A stretch of 64,000 nucleotides of DNA from Anomaloglossus baeobatrachus (GCF_048569485.1 NW_027445228.1:1-64000), one strand, 5' to 3'. Positions 53,201 through 62,965 are shown, counted from the stretch's first letter. Numbers and translations: made by a program. The notes: generated by a model from the sequence alone, not told the origin.

Positions 53201-53992
53201 CTGTTAACACTGACTCTACTTCATCATGTACCTTCTGCCTACCAAGCAAGCTGGTATTCAGTCTCCACCTAGGGGAATTTTGAACATTAAAGCTACCCTG
53301 AACAGACAGAGATCGGCGCATGATCTGTCCAAGTAATTAAACCAATATCAGCTGCCACACAATTACTTATAGATTTGCTGTCGACCAAAAAAAAATCAAT
53401 TCTACTGTATGAGCGATGCCTGGAAGAGAAGAATGTATAGTCTCTTTCTGATGCGTGCAAATATCTCCAGATGTCATGAAAATGGAATTCATTGATGAGA
53501 TGCTTAAGTTCCTTAGCATGTGGGATGCTGGTGTTGGAGCAATCCATGGAGCGTATTACAGGTATATTAAAGTCTCCACAGATGATTTCCGCCCCTGTGG
53601 CAGTATCTTTGAATGCTTGGAAAAATTTCCTAGCAAAGGTCAATTGTGATGAATTTGGGGAGTAGACCGTTGCCAAGGTATAAGGGACGCTGTTGATATA
53701 ACAAGACAAAATAATATATCTTCCATCCGCTCCATAACTGACATTTATCAATTTAAAGGCCACTGAGTTCTTTATTAAAATGGCCACTCCTCTTCTTTTT
53801 TTTTGAGTCATTAGCAAAAAAGGTGTGTTGGAAGCTTGGATGAAGTAGCCGTTTATTATCTATGGAAAGAAGGTAGGTCTCCTGAATGCACGCTATATCA
53901 CAGTTAGATGCCTTCACCTCTCTCCACATCATTGACCTTTTTGCTGGGGAGTTGAGTCCGTTCACATTAATAGACAATATCTTAATTCTCAT
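50207..53992 (-). pseudogene. L1 ORF2: endonuclease, reverse transcriptase and C-terminal region
   Basis: Endonuclease begins MRIKILSINVNGLNSPAKRS and ACIQETYL; it continues in another frame after about 53753-53817, next to a homopolymer run, with ICGDFNIP, YSRIDFFLVD and WTDHAPIS. Another shift near 53293-53321 leads to the RT frame: LPKPGKPADTPGNFRPISLLN, the DAEKAFDRVHWGYL box, GTRQGCPLSP and LYADDVII. A third shift near 51684-51769 leads to LGIKLTPSQ and the thumb-like region. After a stop at 51023 the C-terminal part (WACPKVFSFW, HCWW) resumes at 50905. At least four breaks; unable to make the full protein of the usual 1200-1300 residues. Confidence 0.88.
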
Positions 53993-54266
53993 ATTGGAGC
54001 CGCAGGGGGGTTTGAATTCCTAGGAACGCCATCAGGGATGAGAGGGGCTAGACCAGCAAGGAATTGAGAGAAATTTCCAGATAAAATTAAGGAACGTTTG
54101 TGTGAAGAGGAACAAAAACAAAAAAATTCCAACAACACCGGTTTGGCCCGAGTAGGGTGCCCGGTGTATAACCGCTCGCCATAGGCGAGAACATCAGGGG
54201 GGCTACGTGACATCCCGTGTCACAGGAGCAGGGACAGCAGGTGCCATAAGCAGGAAGGAGTCCCAG

Positions 54267-55133
54267 CTAAGCTACTGACCATTCAGGGTTAATCCTGTCT
54301 GGAGGGCCTCTATGATTCTCCTGCCCACCAGGGTTTGGTGGGTGGGCTATTCCCCAGTCATCCAGCAGTTTGCCCAGCTGAGAAGGAGTATGACATATGT
54401 GAGTGCCTCCATCTTTGAAAATTATCATCTTCACCGGAAAACCCCACTTGTACTTGATGTCTTGATCTCTAAGGAGTTTAGAAAGGTGGGCAAATTCTCT
54501 TCTTTTATTAAGAGTTGCAGCAGAAAGATCTGGGAAGATTTTTAGTCCCATGAAAGTGTCTGGCAGGGCTGGATTTCCCCTCAGTGTGTGAAGCACAGCT
54601 TCTTTTGTTTTATAGAAATGAAGTCTAGCCAGGACATCTTTAGGCAGAGCTGGATCTATGCCTTTGGCTTTAGGGACTCTATGAATCCTGTCCACTATCA
54701 GGTCTCTGGTGTCCCATCCAGGGAGTATAAGCTGCAGAAACTTGTGGAAGTATTCCTGGAGGTCTTTATCTGCTACTGATGAGGGAATCCCTCTGATTTT
54801 TAGGTTATTTCTTCGGGATCTGTCCTCTATATCACTGATTTTAAGTTTTAGTGCCTCCACCTCCTTTTCCAAAGCTGTGTTAGCATCTATCAGATTGTTA
54901 TGTGATATTGCAAATTCAGCCATTTTAGTTTCTACATGCTCTGTGCGATCACCTAGAGACCTGATCTCTTCCTTCAGCTCTCTTACTATTTCTCTGAGAT
55001 CAGCCTGCAAGGAAGCCCTCAGCGTTTTCAGCAGAGCTTGCATTGTTTCCTCTGTCAGAGGAATGGCTGTGCAGCCTCTCAAGCAGCCTGTATCTCCTTG
55101 TGAGGAGTGGGAAGAAGCTGAGTGGGAAGCCAT
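54267..55133 (-). CDS. L1 ORF1 protein (RNA chaperone)
   Basis: About 288 codons, intact. An N-terminal Ser-rich stretch is followed by a coiled coil at about 25-100 (LKTLRASLQADLREIVRELKEE, LEKEVEALKLKISDIEDRSR). Then the RRM-like domain (RRNNLKIRGIPSS, DRIHRVPK, LARLHFYKTKEAVL) and the C-terminal domain (LKIFPDLSAATLNKRREF, YKWGFPVKMIIFKDGGTH). It trimerises and coats L1 RNA. The frame remains open although ORF2 is broken, so it may have been maintained by chance or only recently released from selection. Confidence 0.88.
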   Translation of the reverse strand: MASHSASSHSSQGDTGCLRGCTAIPLTEETMQALLKTLRASLQADLREIVRELKEEIRSLGDRTEHVETKMAEFAISHNNLIDANTALEKEVEALKLKISDIEDRSRRNNLKIRGIPSSVADKDLQEYFHKFLQLILPGWDTRDLIVDRIHRVPKAKGIDPALPKDVLARLHFYKTKEAVLHTLRGNPALPDTFMGLKIFPDLSAATLNKRREFAHLSKLLRDQDIKYKWGFPVKMIIFKDGGTHICHTPSQLGKLLDDWGIAHPPNPGGQENHRGPPDRINPEWSVA

Positions 55134-55219
55134 CTTGCTTGGTGAGGAGAGATCCCTATCCAGGGGGAAGAAGTCTGTCAGTTTGGCTGGAGTGCCAGTT
55201 TTTTTTAGGTCTCCCCTTA

Positions 55220-56100
55220 AGGTACCGTCACACTAAGCAACTTACCAGCGATCCCAACAACGATAGGGATCGCTGGTAAGTTGCTAGGAGGTTGCTGGTG
55301 AGCTGTCACACTGCGGCGCTCCAGCGATCCCACCAGCAACCTGACCTGGCAGGGATCGCTGGAGCGTGGCTACACGAGTTGCTGGTGAGCTCACCAGCAA
55401 CCAGTGTCCAGCCACACGTGCAGAGAGCAGGGAGCAGCGCACACTGAGCGCTGGCTCCCTGCTCTCCTACTTACAGCACACAACGGGTTAATTACCTGAT
55501 GTGTGCTGCAGCTAAATGTGCACAGAGCAGGGAGCAGCGCACACTGAGCGCTGGCTCCCTGCTCTCCTAGTTACAGCACACATGGGGTTAATTACCCGAT
55601 TTGTGCTGCAGCTACACGTGCAGAGAGCAGGGAGCAGTGCACAATGCTTAGCGCTGGCTCCCTGCTCTCCTAGTTACAGCACACATCAGGTTAATTAACC
55701 CGATGTGTCCTGCAGCTAGCTACATGTGCACAGAGCAGGAGCCGGCAGCACAGGCAGTGAGAGCGGGGGAGGCTGGTATCGAAGGTAAATATCGGGTAAC
55801 CAAGGACAGGGCTTCTTGGTTACCCGATGTTTACATTGGTTACCAGCCTCTGCAGGAGCCGGCTCCTGCTGCCTGCACATTTAGTTGTTGCTGTCTCGCT
55901 GTCACACACAGCGATCTGTGCTTCACAGCAGGACAGCAACAACTAAAAAATGGCCCAGGACATTCAGCAACAACCAACGACCTCACAGCAGGGGCCAGGT
56001 TGTTGCTGGATGTCACACACAGCAACATCGCTAGCAACTTCACAAAAGTTGTTCGTTAGCAGCGATGTTGCTAGCGATGTTGCTTAGTGTGACGGGGCCT
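55220..56100. mobile_element. MITE in the L1 5' part, TTA target duplication
   Basis: Ends AGGTACCGTCACACTAAGCA (left) and, reversed, AGGCCCCGTCACACTAAGCA (right), flanked by TTA (55217-55219, 56101-56103), which fits PIF/Harbinger. The interior has words such as AGCGATCCCACCAGCAACC and TTGCTGGTGAGC, and a 103-bp tandem repeat. No transposase. Confidence 0.7.
55418..55735. repeat. 103-bp repeat, about three units, inside the MITE
   Basis: Units start near 55418, 55519, 55619 and 55726 with GTGCAGAGAGCAGGGAGCAG, contain GAGCGCTGGCTCCCTGCTCT and end GGGTTAATTACCCGATGTG. The GAGCAGGGAGC / GCTCCCTGCTC pairs allow hairpins. Confidence 0.85.
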
Positions 56101-56103
56101 TTA

Positions 56104-56558
56104 GGCATAGCTGGGGGCTGGGGTTACTCACACCTCCTGTAGCTGGTAATCCTGTTATCTGTGAGCTGATAAGAGCCCGTTTATCCTGCTGTCAGCACAG
56201 AGCTCTCCTTCAAGCAGCCATCGCCATCAGCGTGCAGGCCACGCCCCCCTTTAACCCCTTCTTGATATGCAACATATTACATCCTATTACCTCTTATGGG
56301 CTCAGAAGCTGAGACTCCATTATTGCCAGCAGATGATGTCTGAATTATTCAGTGGAGGTAAGCTTCACCCACTGTTAACTTTTCAGTCTTTGATTGCAGC
56401 ATTCGCAGCTCGCAGCCTATGGGTTACAACATTGGACATATCCAACACCCCCAGCAACGTTATCGTTGGGTGCAGATGGGTCGCCATAATAGCTGGGGGT
56501 CTGCTAAAGACCCCTTGCCCTATATAAGGGTGCTCCTATGATCTCCACACCTAGATAC
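56104..56558. other. L1 5' remainder and unclassified sequence
   Basis: The first 130 bp appear to continue the L1 5' region. The rest (from CCCCTTTAACCCCTTCTTGA) looks like a dispersed repeat. A TATATAAGG word occurs at 56521. No gene. Confidence 0.4.
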
Positions 56559-56602
56559 ATTCCTTCAGTGGTTAGAGGAAAAACTCCACAAAACCAGACT
56601 AA

Positions 56603-57041
56603 GGGTATGTGCGCACGTTGCTTTTTACCTGCTTTTTACCTGCTTTTTTGCTGCTTTTTCTTCTGCGCTGTTTAATGCCAAAATGGATGTGTTCTTCTAT
56701 TCAAGCAAAGTCTATGGGAATTTGGGTTTCTTGTTCACACTATGTTGTTCAAAATGCTGCCTTTTTGTGGCAGAACTTTGGTCAAAAACTCAGCTTTGCA
56801 GTGCAAAAGCCAAATGGCAAAAACAATTGACATGTTGTTTCTTTGAAAAGCTGAGTTTTTGACCAAAGTTCTGCCACAAAAAGGCAGCATTTTGAACAAC
56901 ATAGTGTGAACAAGAAACCCAAATTCCCATAGACTTTGCTTGAATAGAATAACACATCCATTTTGGCATTAAACAGCGCAGAAGAAAAAGCAGCAAAAAA
57001 GCAGGTAAAAAGCAGGTAAAAAGCAACGTGCGCACATACCC
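56603..57041. mobile_element. Palindromic Harbinger-type MITE, TAA duplication
   Basis: Ends GGGTATGTGCGCACGTTGC and its complement, with TAA on both sides (56600-56602, 57042-57044). The two arms of about 200 bp are near-perfect complements around a loop of about 50 bp, so the RNA would form a long hairpin. The other terminal repeat of the same Penelope element (CAGACTAATAATG at 61347 onward) is the empty site and proves the three-base duplication. Confidence 0.93.
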
Positions 57042-57499
57042 TAATAATGCAGGGGATCCAATTAGAATTAATGGTCCACCTGCTGCACAAGCTTATATAC
57101 ATAATAGGGAAAAGAGGAACGACAAGCTTTTAAAGTGCAAAAAAATGTGACAGGTTTTTATTATTATGGCAGGTGACAATTCATTACAAGATTAAAAGCA
57201 CTTAAGAACAGAGACCTAAAAAAGACAGTATCCTGTTTCCCCCCACATCCCAACACACATGTATATATCTGTAAACATAGACATGGAAAGAATGGTAGCT
57301 GATTCTCGGCACAATAACCCAAATTAACACATATGCATTTCAGTGTTAAAGCCAATTACGCTGGTAGATGTTGCAGATAGTGCCCGGAAACAAAGGTTAG
57401 GGGAATCATCACAATGGATGATAAGGGGGACATGGAGCCAAAGGTGAACAGCTCAAGGTAATAGCCTTTAAGGTCTCAGAGCGACCCTCATACCAGCCC

Positions 57500-57545
57500 A
57501 ACGTATGTTTCAATGACGATTTTCTTATCTTCTTCAGGGAAAAAG
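57500..57545 (-). ncRNA. Hammerhead-ribozyme-like motif, 3' repeat
   Basis: On minus: CTGAAGA (fits CUGANGA), an imperfect stem region, then TTGAAACATACGTT, i.e. GAAAC with a short loop and GUU. Penelope-like elements carry minimal hammerhead motifs with very short stem III in the same region. Stem II is weak here, so whether it cleaves is open. Confidence 0.4.
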
Positions 57546-58201
57546 GTGCTGTAAAGTATGCCCACCAAAAGCCGGTTTTTAAATGCGCGCCGATCAAAGC
57601 CGGGATTCCCCGGAAGTGACGTATCGGCGCATGCGCAGACCGCCGCCGCCGAGTCCGAGCGCCACTACGCCGTCACGCCAGTTCGCGCATGCGCGGGAGC
57701 GGGGACGCGTCACCATGGCTCCCGCGCATGCGCGCGGCGTATAGACGGCAGCAATGACACAGGACAAGGCAGGACGGACCCCGCACGCGCACAGACACAG
57801 CCGGGGATAAAAATACCATATTGTAACAACAGTGGCACAAGAATCAGTACAGGAAAATTCGTGAGTCCAATAAGGGGAGCTGTAGTAGGATGCTTCCGTG
57901 TATATATCGGAATTTCTTTCTTGTTCTTCCCTCCTACACCGCTGCATGAATTGTGAAGAGAAGTCACTATTTATCCTGAAAACAGAGACGGGCAATATTA
58001 TTGATGGGCCATTGGAAACGTAAAAAAGAGGGGAGGATGTAACATATGAATAAAAGCAGGGAATGAAAGGGAAGGAGACATTAAAATCTGTACAGAGGAG
58101 CAGAAGATTGCCAGTATTAACTATTTACATATAACATATTATTCATTCAGGAGTGGTCCAAAAAGGAGGGGGGGGGGCAGAGAATGCTATATCCTCCTGA
58201 T

Positions 58202-61200
58202 CTAAAGAAAGGATGAATAGCTAATTGACTCATTTAGTCCCTTTGGGACCAATGTGTCCAGAACTGAGATCCATTTCGCCTCACACTGTGCGAGGCGTTT
58301 TTTAAGGTCACCACCCCTAATACCCCCATCTATGACATCAATACCTCTCACTTTCAACTGAGAGGGGTCGCAGGAGTGGTGTGACCTAAAATGCCTGGGT
58401 AGGGTTTTCAGAAGGGCAACATCCGTTGCCGCACCAGCCGCAGAAATGTCCCTCACATGTTCTCTGACCCTGATACGCAACTCCCGTGAGGTAAGGCCAA
58501 CATAGGTCAGAGGACATGTGCAGGTCGCAAAGTATACCACGTGTGTAGTACTACACGTGATGTACTGCTTGATGGTAAATGTATTCCGGCCGTAGGTAGA
58601 GGAGAAAGATGTGCTGCGGATTATGTTGTTACATGCCATACAGTGGCCGCAAGGATAGCAGCCACATAATGGGATCCTAGGGCCAAAAAAGTTAGATTTA
58701 GGAGGAACATAATGGCTCCTCACCAGATGGTCCTTTAAGTTTTTGGCCCTCCTCGGCGTCATCAAGGGATTCTTAGGAAGTGTCTCAGCCAGGACCGGAT
58801 CGGTTAGCAGCACTGACCAATGTTTCTTCATGATGTCACGCATAGTGGTCCATTCCTGGCTAAACGTCCCAATGAACCTCACCACGGTCTCTGACTTGTT
58901 GGAGTCCTTTGGGGCATATTTTAATAGTTGTGCACGAGGGGTTTTTTTGGCCCTATTGTAACCCCGCTGTACGCTTCTCTTGCTGTATCCCCTGTCGAGG
59001 AAGCGGTCTCGAAGGTCTGCTGCCTGGGCCTCGAAGGAGGCATCTGAGGAGCAGATGCGCCTCATCCTTAAAAATTGCCCTGTCGGGATGGCGCGTATAA
59101 CAGGTGGATTATGGGCGGATGTGGCGTGAAGCAACGCATTGACGGACGTACCTTTACGGTATACGTCCGTCTGGACCGACCTCTTATTGTCAATTTGGAT
59201 CTTGATATCCAAGAAGTCGATCTCGTGGTTGCTACTTTTATAGGTCAATTTAATGTTAAACTTGTTGGAATTAAGTTGCCGCATAAATTGATCAAGTCGC
59301 TCCGCTGGGCCCTGCCACACAAAAAGAATGTCATCTATGTATCTTAGCCAACACTGCACATGGGCGGAAGCCTCCACGCCCCCATCACCGAATACCAGCC
59401 TCTCCCAGTATCCCAGGAAGAGGCCGGCGTATGAGGGCGCACAGGCCGCGCCCATGGCAGTGCCGCGCCGCTGTAAGTAGAAAACATCTTTGAAAACAAA
59501 ATAATTGTGTGACAGGGCGAAACGGAGCAACTCTAAGATCAAATCGCCCATAGCGCCACCCCGACCGGACATTTCAAGAAAGAAGTGCACCGCCCTGAGC
59601 CCATCCTCATGGGCTATACAGGTATACAGACCCTCGACGTCCGCTGTGACCATCAGCATATCGTCCTCCATAAAGATGCCGTCAACTCGTCCCAGGACGT
59701 CCGTCGTGTCGCGGACATAAGAGGGTAGTGTCTCTACTATAGGTTTTAAATAATAGTCTATGAATCGACATATAGGCTCGCACAGACCCTCTATGCCGGA
59801 CACGATAGGACACCCCGGAGGGTTGACAGCATCTTTATGGATCTTAGGTAGGACGTAAAATGTGGGCGTTTTGGGGTATTTCTTACATAGGCCTTCCAGC
59901 ATTTTTTTAGTAATGATTCCCTCCTCATGAGCCCGTGTCAGAATCGCGGTGAGGTCCCTGGAAAATCCAGCCAAGGGGCTACTCGGAAGTCTGTTATACG
60001 TTCCTCTGTCACGCAACTGCCTAAGAACTTCATGTTCATACTTGTCATGAGAAAGGACCACAATATTCCCCCCCTTGTCCGCAGGCTTGATGACTATATC
60101 CTCATAGTTCTGTAATTCCATGAGGGCCGTCCGTTGGGTGTGTGTCAGATTATCGCCCCTACGTTTAATGGGGATCTTTCTAAAGTCTTCGCTGACCAAT
60201 CTTGTGAAGATCTCAACGGCTGGGCTCAAGGACAAGGGAGGGAATTTTGTGGACCTCGGCAAGAGGGACTGAGGAAACGTACCTGCAGAAGTATGTTCTT
60301 GCTCCTGGAGGAGATCCTCCAAATTTTGAATAGCGTCTCTTTCCACTTGACTCGCCGAAGCATGGTCCCGCTTGTGAAAGAGTTTTTTTAAAATTAGTTT
60401 GCGAGCAAACAAATTAACATCTTTCAAAGCTGTAAAGAGATGGAATGAGTTGGAGGGGGAAAAAGTCAAACCTCGTGACAGTACCTCCACCTGAGCATCG
60501 GAAAGAGTGCGTGCTGATAAGTTTATTACCTGCAACTTCTTGTCGGTTTTCTTGGTCTTTCCATATGGTCCGGGCTGACGATTTCTTTGCTTAACCCTGG
60601 CTCCGACAGTTTCGGCGGCAGAAAACGCACTCTCCGATGCTCCAGAGGAGGACCCGTCGGCCGATGTATGGGACACCAAAGATACAGATCTCTGGCGTTG
60701 ATATTTGCCGGAGCGCACATAATTACGCCCCCTAATGTTTTCAACTTTCCACCTATAGGCCTTATTCGTGGAGTAATCTGTTATGTCCCTCTTAAGTTTT
60801 TTGAGTTTGTATGCTTTAATCTCCTTCTCCCATCTCTCCAACTCTTGTTCCATCTCAATTTTGAACCGAGCGATGACCCCTGGTGTGCATTTCTCATTCA
60901 TTGTTTTTTCTAAGGACTCAAGTTCCGTCTCAATCGTAGTGAGAGTGGCGGAATTATGCTCACTCAACAGAATAAGAAAACCCTTAGAGCATTCCTGAGC
61001 TAACTCCTCCCATTTTGTTTTAAAATTCTCCTCCTCCAGGACAAAGGAGGGAAATACTTGGATCCTAAGTCCACGTGGAACCAGACCTTTCTCAAGGTAT
61101 TTACCCAAAAAGGCCCGCTTCCACCATAGTTTAGTGCGCTTTTTGGATAACTCCTTATATCTGGCAATCATTGCATCGTCTGAACAGGTATCAACATCTC

Positions 61201-61414
61201 CCTTGCCTGCGTCACCATTAGCCATCAATACTCCATCAATTTGAGAGAGCCAGTTGGTATCCCTGGCTCTGAAATTCATGTCGGTTGAGGAGGGAAGATC
61301 TGTGAAAAACACAGTAAATGAACAAATTAGAGAAAAACTCCACAAAACCAGACTAATAATGCAGGGGATCCAATTAGAATTAATGGTCCACCTGCTGCAC
61401 AAGCTTATATACAT
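58202..61414 (-). CDS. Penelope reverse transcriptase with GIY-YIG endonuclease
   Basis: About 1070 codons. The N-terminal 350 residues are charged and partly helical (ERWEKEIKAYKLKKLKRD). RT about 440-760: IKPADKGGNIVVL, FYVLPKIHKD, VTADVEGLYT, GTAMGAACAPSYAGLF and the YIDDILFVW box near 690. Next a Cys-rich CGCYPCGHCMACNN linker, then a GIY-YIG endonuclease-like domain about 955-1040 (VVYFATCTCPLTYVGLTSRELRIRVREH). The RT is of the telomerase-related type and the endonuclease makes the target nick. The first ATG lies in the terminal repeat; MNFRARDTNW may be the real start. No break seen. Confidence 0.92.
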   Translation of the reverse strand: MYISLCSRWTINSNWIPCIISLVLWSFSLICSFTVFFTDLPSSTDMNFRARDTNWLSQIDGVLMANGDAGKGDVDTCSDDAMIARYKELSKKRTKLWWKRAFLGKYLEKGLVPRGLRIQVFPSFVLEEENFKTKWEELAQECSKGFLILLSEHNSATLTTIETELESLEKTMNEKCTPGVIARFKIEMEQELERWEKEIKAYKLKKLKRDITDYSTNKAYRWKVENIRGRNYVRSGKYQRQRSVSLVSHTSADGSSSGASESAFSAAETVGARVKQRNRQPGPYGKTKKTDKKLQVINLSARTLSDAQVEVLSRGLTFSPSNSFHLFTALKDVNLFARKLILKKLFHKRDHASASQVERDAIQNLEDLLQEQEHTSAGTFPQSLLPRSTKFPPLSLSPAVEIFTRLVSEDFRKIPIKRRGDNLTHTQRTALMELQNYEDIVIKPADKGGNIVVLSHDKYEHEVLRQLRDRGTYNRLPSSPLAGFSRDLTAILTRAHEEGIITKKMLEGLCKKYPKTPTFYVLPKIHKDAVNPPGCPIVSGIEGLCEPICRFIDYYLKPIVETLPSYVRDTTDVLGRVDGIFMEDDMLMVTADVEGLYTCIAHEDGLRAVHFFLEMSGRGGAMGDLILELLRFALSHNYFVFKDVFYLQRRGTAMGAACAPSYAGLFLGYWERLVFGDGGVEASAHVQCWLRYIDDILFVWQGPAERLDQFMRQLNSNKFNIKLTYKSSNHEIDFLDIKIQIDNKRSVQTDVYRKGTSVNALLHATSAHNPPVIRAIPTGQFLRMRRICSSDASFEAQAADLRDRFLDRGYSKRSVQRGYNRAKKTPRAQLLKYAPKDSNKSETVVRFIGTFSQEWTTMRDIMKKHWSVLLTDPVLAETLPKNPLMTPRRAKNLKDHLVRSHYVPPKSNFFGPRIPLCGCYPCGHCMACNNIIRSTSFSSTYGRNTFTIKQYITCSTTHVVYFATCTCPLTYVGLTSRELRIRVREHVRDISAAGAATDVALLKTLPRHFRSHHSCDPSQLKVRGIDVIDGGIRGGDLKKRLAQCEAKWISVLDTLVPKGLNESISYSSFL

Positions 61415-62457
61415 AATAGGGAAAAGAGGAACGACAAGCTTTTAAAGTGCAAAAAAATGTGACAGGTTTTTATTATTATGGCAGGTGACAATTCATTACA
61501 AGATTAAAAGCACTTAAGAACAGAGACCTAAAAAAGACAGTATCCTGTTTCCCCCCCACATCCCAACACACATGTATATATCTGTAAACATAGACATGGA
61601 AAGAATGGTAGCTGATTCTCGGCACAATAACCCAAATTAACACATATGCATTTCAGTGTTAAAGCCAATTACGCTGGTAGATGTTGCAGATAGTGCCCGG
61701 AAACAAAGGTTAGGGGAATCATCACAATGGATGATAAGGGGGACATGGAGCCAAAGGTGAACAGCTCAAGGTAATAGCCTTTAAGGTCTCAGAGCGACCC
61801 TCATACCAGCCCAACGTACGTTTCAATGACGATTTTCTTATCTTCTTCAGGGGAAAAGGTGCTGTAAAGTATGCCCACCAAAAGCCGGTTTTTAAATGCG
61901 CGCCGATCAAAGCCGGGATTCCCCGGAAGTGACGTATCGGCGCATGCGCAGACCGCCGCCGCAGAGTCCGAGCGCCACTACGCCGTCACGCCAGTTCGCG
62001 CATGCGCGGGAGCGGGGACGCGTCACCATGGCTCCCGCGCATGCGCGCGGCGTATAGACGGCAGCAATGACACAGTACAAGGCAGGACGGACCCCGCACG
62101 CGCACAGACACAGCCGGGGATACAAAATACCATATTGTAACAACAGTGGCACAAGAATCAGTACAGGAAAATTCGTGAGTCCAATAAGGGGAGCTGTAGT
62201 AGGATGCTTCCGTGTATATATCGGAATTTCTTTCTTGTTCTTCCCTCCTACACCGCTGCATGAATTGTGAAGAGAAGTCACTATTTATCCTGAAAACAGA
62301 GACGGGCAATATTATTGATGGGCCATTGGAAACGTAAAAAAGAGGGGAGGATGTAACATATGAATAAAAGCAGGGAATGAAAGGGAAGGAGACATAAAAT
62401 CTGTACAGAGGAGCAGAAGATTGCCAGTATTAACTATTTACATATAACATATTATTC
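61328..62457 (-). repeat. Penelope terminal repeat, 5' side
   Basis: MITE-free copy; likely promoter of the element, with the CCGGAAGTGACG box at about 61923 and GCGCATGCGC palindromes at about 61940, 62000 and 62040. The hammerhead-like motif recurs at about 61813-61860. Confidence 0.88.
61813..61860 (-). ncRNA. Hammerhead-ribozyme-like motif, 5' repeat
   Basis: Same CTGAAGA ... GAAAC(G)TACGTT arrangement as at 57500, with one change in the GAAACATACGTT part. Confidence 0.4.
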
Positions 62458-62727
62458 TGCAACATCTACCAGCGTAATTGGCTTTAACACTGAAATGCAT
62501 ATGTGTTAATTTGGGTTATTGTGCCGAGAATCAGCTACCATTCTTTCCATGTCTATGTTTACAGATATATACATGTGTGTTGGGATGTGGGGGGAAACAG
62601 GATACTGTCTTTTTTAGGTCTCTGTTCTTAAGTGCTTTTAATCTTGTAATGAATTGTCACCTGCCATATTAATAAAAACCTGTCACATTTTTTTGCACTT
62701 TAAAAGCTTGTCGTTCCTCTTTTCCCT
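62458..62727 (+). repeat. Inverted tail of the Penelope-like element
   Basis: Reverse complement of 57105-57376 (and of the same part of the 5' repeat). Such inverted partial copies at one end are typical of Penelope insertions. Confidence 0.9.
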
Positions 62728-62741
62728 ATTCCTTCAGTGGT

Positions 62742-62965
62742 GTAGTTTTCAAAATGAGATTTGTTGGGGGTTTCCACTGTTGAAGCACATCAAGGGCTTT
62801 ACAAATGTGACATGGCATCCGCTATCTATTTCAGCCAATTTTGTTCTCCAAAAGTCAAATGTTGCTCCTTCCATTCCAAGCCCTGCCGTGGACACAAGCA
62901 GTATTTTCCACCACATATGGGGTATCGGCGTACACTCGAGAAATCGCACAACAGAACACAACAGA
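62742..62965. repeat. Dispersed repeat, abundant in frogs as I remember
   Basis: GTGTAGTTTTCAAAATGAG, GGGTTTCCACTGTTGAAGC, CCAAAAGTCAAATGTTGCTCC, CACATATGGGGTATCGGCG. I recall this sequence as one of the commonest dispersed repeats in amphibian genomes but cannot name the family. The Penelope element is inserted at its edge. Confidence 0.5.

Larger units (their letters stand above)
49801..56240 (-). mobile_element. L1 LINE, frame-broken, with a MITE in its 5' part
   Basis: On the minus strand: 5' region to about 56240, interrupted by a MITE at 55220-56100; ORF1 at 55133-54267; a 275-bp spacer; ORF2 from 53992 to 50207 in several frames; then a 3' untranslated region of about 400 bp. Protein motifs place it in L1. 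Both borders are approximate because no target duplication was identified. Confidence 0.85.
56573..58144 (-). repeat. Penelope terminal repeat, 3' side, carrying a MITE
   Basis: Equivalent to 61328-62457 once the 439-bp MITE is discounted. Includes GC-rich sequence with CCGGAAGTGACG and three GCGCATGCGC palindromes (57626-57740) and the hammerhead-like region near 57500. Confidence 0.88.
56573..62727 (-). mobile_element. Penelope-like element with GIY-YIG domain, whole-looking
   Basis: Flanked by a 14-bp target duplication ATTCCTTCAGTGGT (56559-56572 and 62728-62741). Terminal direct repeats of about 1.13 kb (56573-58144, enlarged by a MITE, and 61328-62457) differ at about seven places. At the right end 62458-62727 is an inverted copy of 57105-57376, a known Penelope habit. 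The central frame encodes RT plus GIY-YIG endonuclease with an intact 1070-codon span, so this is a recent copy. Confidence 0.93.

Noticed and set aside
57558-57956. 132-codon plus-strand frame in the Penelope repeat as an accessory gene
   Set aside because: It lies in CpG-rich promoter-like sequence, differs between the two repeats in length and frame, and has no domain.
58202-58560. GIY-YIG domain as a homing endonuclease or independent mobile intron
   Set aside because: It is the C-terminal domain of the Penelope polyprotein, in frame with RT.
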